A stretch of DNA of 64,000 nt. Source: Tolypothrix tenuis PCC 7101 (GTDB lineage: Bacteria; Cyanobacteriota; Cyanobacteriia; Cyanobacteriales; Nostocaceae). The stretch spans positions 4,434,500 through 4,498,499 of the forward strand of contig NZ_AP018248.1 in the NCBI RefSeq assembly GCF_002368295.1, read 5' to 3'. The translations under genes were made by a program, and so were the position numbers. Shown here in pieces: positions 61,144-64,000 of this stretch. Positions within the stretch are counted from its first letter, which is position 1; each line of letters opens with the position of its first letter. The notes below the pieces were generated by a model. It saw only the letters and a list, made by a program, of their open reading frames with translations, ran no database searches and was not told the origin of the DNA.

Positions 61144-63372
61144 ATGGCAAGAAAATATCCTAAATTTAGCCAGGATCTCGCCCAAGATCCGACTACGCGT
61201 CGGATTTGGTATGCGATGGCTCAGGGTAATGACTTTGAAAGCCATGATGGTATGACTGAGGAAAATCTTTACCAAAAGATTTTCGCGACTCACTTCGGTC
61301 ATGTGGCAATCATATTTCTATGGGCTTCCAGCCTCCTGTTCCACGTAGCCTGGCAAGGTAACTTTGAACAGTGGATTAAAGATCCGCTGCATATTCGCCC
61401 GATCGCTCATGCGATTTGGGATCCACACTTTGGTAAAGCAGCAGTAGATGCCTTTACCCAAGGTGGTGCTAGCAATCCAGTAAACATTGCTTATTCTGGG
61501 GTATACCACTGGTGGTATACCATCGGGATGCGGACAAACAATGACCTCTACATGGGGTCAGTGTTTTTACTGTTATTAGCAGCATTATTTTTGTTTGCTG
61601 GTTGGTTACATCTACAACCAAAGTACCGTCCTAGCCTTGCTTGGTTCAAGAGTGCTGAACCTCGCCTCAATCACCACCTGGCTGGTTTGTTTGGTGTGAG
61701 TTCGTTGGCTTGGGCTGGTCACTTAATTCACGTTGCAATTCCCGAATCTCGTGGTGTTCACGTTGGTTGGAGAAATTTCCTCACCACCTTGCCTCATCCT
61801 GAGGGTTTGACACCTTTGTGGACAGGTAACTGGGGTGCCTATGCTCAAAATCCAGATACACCTGGGCATTTGTTTGGTACATCCCAAGGTGCAGGAACTG
61901 CAATATTGACTTTTTTAGGTGGCTTCCACCCACAGACAGAATCACTGTGGTTGACTGATATGGCTCATCACCATTTAGCGATCGCTGTGATTTTCATCAT
62001 CGCCGGTCATATGTACCGGACTAACTTTGGACTGGGTCACAGCATCAAAGAGATGCTTAACTCCAGAAATTTCTTTGGTATCGAAACTGAAGGACAATTT
62101 AACCTGCCACACCAGGGGCTATATGACACCTACAACAACTCGCTGCACTTCCAGCTGTCTATTCACTTAGCAGCCCTAGGTACAGCAGCTTCGTTGGTGG
62201 CGCAGCATATGTACTCCCTGCCTCCGTACACCTTTATAGCGAAGGATTACACCACGCAGGCAGCGTTGTACACCCATCATCAATATATTGCTGGATTCTT
62301 GATGATTGGTGCCTTTGCCCATGCCGGCATTTTCTGGATACGGGATTACGATCCAGAGCAAAACAAAGGCAATGTCCTCGATCGCGTACTCCAACATAAA
62401 GAGGCGATTATCTCTCACCTTAGTTGGGTATCGTTATTCCTGGGCTTCCATACCCTGGGTTTGTACGTGCATAACGATGTCGTAGTTGCCTTTGGTACTC
62501 CAGAAAAGCAAATTCTGATTGAGCCGGTATTTGCTCAGTTCATTCAATCAGCGCATGGTAAAGCACTCTATGGCATGAATGCCTTACTATCTAACCCAGA
62601 TAGTATTGCTTACACAGCTTGGCCTAACTACGGTAACGTCTGGTTATCAGGCTGGTTGAGTGCGATTAACTCTGGTAAGAACTCCCTCTTTTTGACTATT
62701 GGGCCTGGCGATTTCTTGGTTCACCATGCGATCGCTCTCGGTTTGCACACCACTACCCTAATTTGCGTTAAGGGTGCGTTGGATGCGCGCGGTACCAAGC
62801 TGATGCCCGATAAAAAGGACTTCGGTTTTACCTTCCCCTGTGATGGCCCCGGTCGTGGTGGTACTTGTCAAACCTCCTCTTGGGAGCAATCTTTCTACCT
62901 AGCTACCTTCTGGATGTTGAACCTCCTAGGCTGGCTAACATTCTACTGGCATTGGAAGCATCTCGGAATTTGGCAAGGTAACGTAGCTCAGTTCAACGAG
63001 AACTCAACTTACCTCATGGGCTGGTTCCGTGATTATCTCTGGGCTAACTCTGCTCAAGTAATTAACGGGTACAACCCCTACGGCGTAAATAACCAGTCTG
63101 TCTGGGATTGGATGTTCCTCTTTGGACATCTTGTTTGGGCGACCGGTTTCATGTTCCTCATCGCCTGGAGAGGTTACTGGCAAGAGTTAATTGAAACTCT
63201 AGTATGGGCACACGAACGGACTCCACTCGCTAACCTAGTGCGCTGGAAAGATAAACCTGTGGCGCTTTCCATTGTCCAAGGTTGGTTAGTTGGTCTAGCT
63301 CACTTCACAGTTGGCTATGTTCTTACCTTTGCAGCATTCTTGATATCTTCAACTGCTGGTAAATTTGGCTAA
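61144..63372 (+). CDS. psaB: Photosystem I P700 apoprotein A2, solitary divergent copy
   Basis: This 742-aa thylakoid protein has 11 membrane helices and is full length. It is PsaB rather than PsaA: it begins ARKYPKFSQDLAQDPTTRR, keeps FATHFGHVAIIFLWASSLLF in part, and carries the 4Fe-4S FX loop FPCDGPGRGGTC. The P700 region FLFGHLVWATGFMFL and WRGYWQELIETLVWAHE are intact. It differs from standard PsaB at otherwise conserved places, for example QTSSWEQSFYL after the FX loop, which appears one residue longer, and SIVQGWLVGLAHF near the end. psaA, normally directly upstream, is absent. It is probably an accessory paralogue expressed under special conditions. A strong terminator follows. Confidence 0.93.
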   Translation: MARKYPKFSQDLAQDPTTRRIWYAMAQGNDFESHDGMTEENLYQKIFATHFGHVAIIFLWASSLLFHVAWQGNFEQWIKDPLHIRPIAHAIWDPHFGKAAVDAFTQGGASNPVNIAYSGVYHWWYTIGMRTNNDLYMGSVFLLLLAALFLFAGWLHLQPKYRPSLAWFKSAEPRLNHHLAGLFGVSSLAWAGHLIHVAIPESRGVHVGWRNFLTTLPHPEGLTPLWTGNWGAYAQNPDTPGHLFGTSQGAGTAILTFLGGFHPQTESLWLTDMAHHHLAIAVIFIIAGHMYRTNFGLGHSIKEMLNSRNFFGIETEGQFNLPHQGLYDTYNNSLHFQLSIHLAALGTAASLVAQHMYSLPPYTFIAKDYTTQAALYTHHQYIAGFLMIGAFAHAGIFWIRDYDPEQNKGNVLDRVLQHKEAIISHLSWVSLFLGFHTLGLYVHNDVVVAFGTPEKQILIEPVFAQFIQSAHGKALYGMNALLSNPDSIAYTAWPNYGNVWLSGWLSAINSGKNSLFLTIGPGDFLVHHAIALGLHTTTLICVKGALDARGTKLMPDKKDFGFTFPCDGPGRGGTCQTSSWEQSFYLATFWMLNLLGWLTFYWHWKHLGIWQGNVAQFNENSTYLMGWFRDYLWANSAQVINGYNPYGVNNQSVWDWMFLFGHLVWATGFMFLIAWRGYWQELIETLVWAHERTPLANLVRWKDKPVALSIVQGWLVGLAHFTVGYVLTFAAFLISSTAGKFG

Positions 63373-63407
63373 AAATTTTTGATATCCTCTGACCTTTTGC
63401 AATCCTT

Positions 63408-63442
63408 CCTCACTATGTTGTCATTATAGTGAGGAGTTTTTT
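63408..63442 (+). terminator. Rho-independent terminator of psaB
   Basis: CCTCACTAT (63408-63416) pairs with ATAGTGAGG (63426-63434), and AGTTTTTTAT follows. It lies 36 bp after the psaB stop codon. Heptamer-like repeats (CCCAATCCCCAATCC) occur after it, up to the GGDEF gene. Confidence 0.9.
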
Positions 63443-63496
63443 ATCAGAATATCTTGATTCCCTATTACCCAATCCCCAATCCCCAATCCCCAGTCC

Positions 63497-64000
63497 TTAA
63501 CTAATATGATAACGATTCTTCCCAAAGGCTTTTGCCTGATACATTGCCGCATCTGCCTTGCGTAGTAATTCTTCAGGTAATTTATCGTTTTTTGAGATTG
63601 TTGATATACCGATGCTGACAGAGCAAGAGAGGTGATGACCGTTGACTAAAACAGGTTGTTTGAGGGATGCGATTACTTGATTAGCTATCCGAGCTGCATC
63701 ACGAAAATCTTTGATATCTTCCAACAAAATTACAAATTCATCTCCACCCAGACGGGCGATAAAATCTCCCCATCGCAGTTTAGCTTTTAGCTTTTTGCTA
63801 ATTTCAATTAAGAATTTATCCCCGGTATCATGACCAAAGTTATCATTAATTGCCTTAAATTCATCTAAGTCTAAAAATAATATCGAATAAAAATAGTTAT
63901 CATAATGTTGCCGACAGGCGATCGCATAATCTAACTGCTGCATAAAGTAAGCTCGATTTGGTAATCCTGTTAATGGATCATGCATCGCAATTCGGCGTAA
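63497..64000 (-). CDS. GGDEF-domain protein (diguanylate cyclase), partial
   Basis: Only the C-terminal end is inside the window; the frame is open through 64000 (LRRIAMHDPLTGLPNR). It shows a full GGDEF domain: DPLTGLPNRAYF, LFLDLDEFKAINDNFGHDTG, the intact catalytic RLGGDEFVILL and SIGIS. It should make cyclic di-GMP from two GTP, controlling motility, adhesion or development. No EAL domain follows, as the protein ends about 30 residues after the last motif. Sensor domains are expected upstream, beyond the edge. Confidence 0.92.
   Translation of the reverse strand, partial: LRRIAMHDPLTGLPNRAYFMQQLDYAIACRQHYDNYFYSILFLDLDEFKAINDNFGHDTGDKFLIEISKKLKAKLRWGDFIARLGGDEFVILLEDIKDFRDAARIANQVIASLKQPVLVNGHHLSCSVSIGISTISKNDKLPEELLRKADAAMYQAKAFGKNRYHIS

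Noticed and set aside
1..64000. tRNA, rRNA and riboswitch genes
   Set aside because: I scanned for T-arm motifs (GGTTCGAAT type), rRNA blocks and common riboswitch cores and found none convincing.

Overview
This 64 kb window is chromosomal DNA of a filamentous, probably heterocyst-forming cyanobacterium (order Nostocales, genus not determinable by eye). Support comes from abundant HIP1 octamers (GCGATCGC), a photosystem I PsaB protein, the cyanobacterial gene order rsmA-ispE-DUF3082, an ARTO-type respiratory oxidase, several cyanobacteria-restricted small proteins, and dense heptameric repeats (CCAATTA/CCCATTA type) in the intergenic spaces. No rRNA or tRNA gene and no cas gene was found.

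Layout. 1-8 kb: a truncated gene tail and an IS end, then a two-module NRPS (C-A-PCP-C-A-PCP-TE, 2346 aa) whose first condensation domain lacks its catalytic motif. A 242-bp MITE with perfect 13-bp inverted ends and a perfect 10-bp target duplication follows it. 8-22 kb: a TauE/SafE permease, a small membrane protein, a prohibitin-like protein, a glucose-6-phosphate dehydrogenase, an unknown protein, a coxB-coxA-coxC operon whose subunit II has lost the CuA ligands (quinol-oxidase type), a glucose 1-dehydrogenase-like SDR and a glycogen-debranching-type glucosidase. The enzymes read as a sugar-catabolism and respiration neighbourhood, although they lie on both strands and are not one operon. 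22-33 kb: ComB, an APC permease, a CadD-like transporter, twin secreted proteins, TauE plus DUF1634, an MscS channel, a 12-copy 21-bp tandem repeat, a coiled-coil protein and an NAD-binding/CIA30 protein.

33-37 kb: a TnpB-only (IS1341-type) element sits inside the ruins of an IS701-like transposase gene. It is followed by a Uma2-type protein and an M48-like protein that has lost two zinc ligands. 37-46 kb: rsmA, ispE and DUF3082, then an acyl-AMP-ligase/PCP/TE protein whose thioesterase closely resembles that of the NRPS 32 kb away, a FUSC-family membrane protein, an alpha/beta hydrolase and a HugZ-like protein. 46-54 kb: an internally deleted IS copy, a six-PAS histidine kinase, a tyrosine recombinase, a lipoprotein with a GerMN-like domain, a ribbon-helix-helix protein and a ParA ATPase with a palindrome cluster upstream. 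The recombinase/RHH/ParA set looks like a mobile-element or plasmid remnant. 55-64 kb: a small membrane protein, a beta-CASP-like MBL hydrolase, small conserved proteins, a Nif3-like protein, a solitary divergent psaB and the end of a GGDEF protein that runs off the window.

The most interesting items are the NRPS with a disabled starter C domain and its twin-thioesterase partner, the TnpB element whose predicted guide would match its own IS host, the MITE at 7731-7972, the solitary psaB, the M48 pseudo-peptidase, and heptameric repeats that supply the last codons and stops of neighbouring genes. All assignments come from reading motifs by eye; no database search was run.
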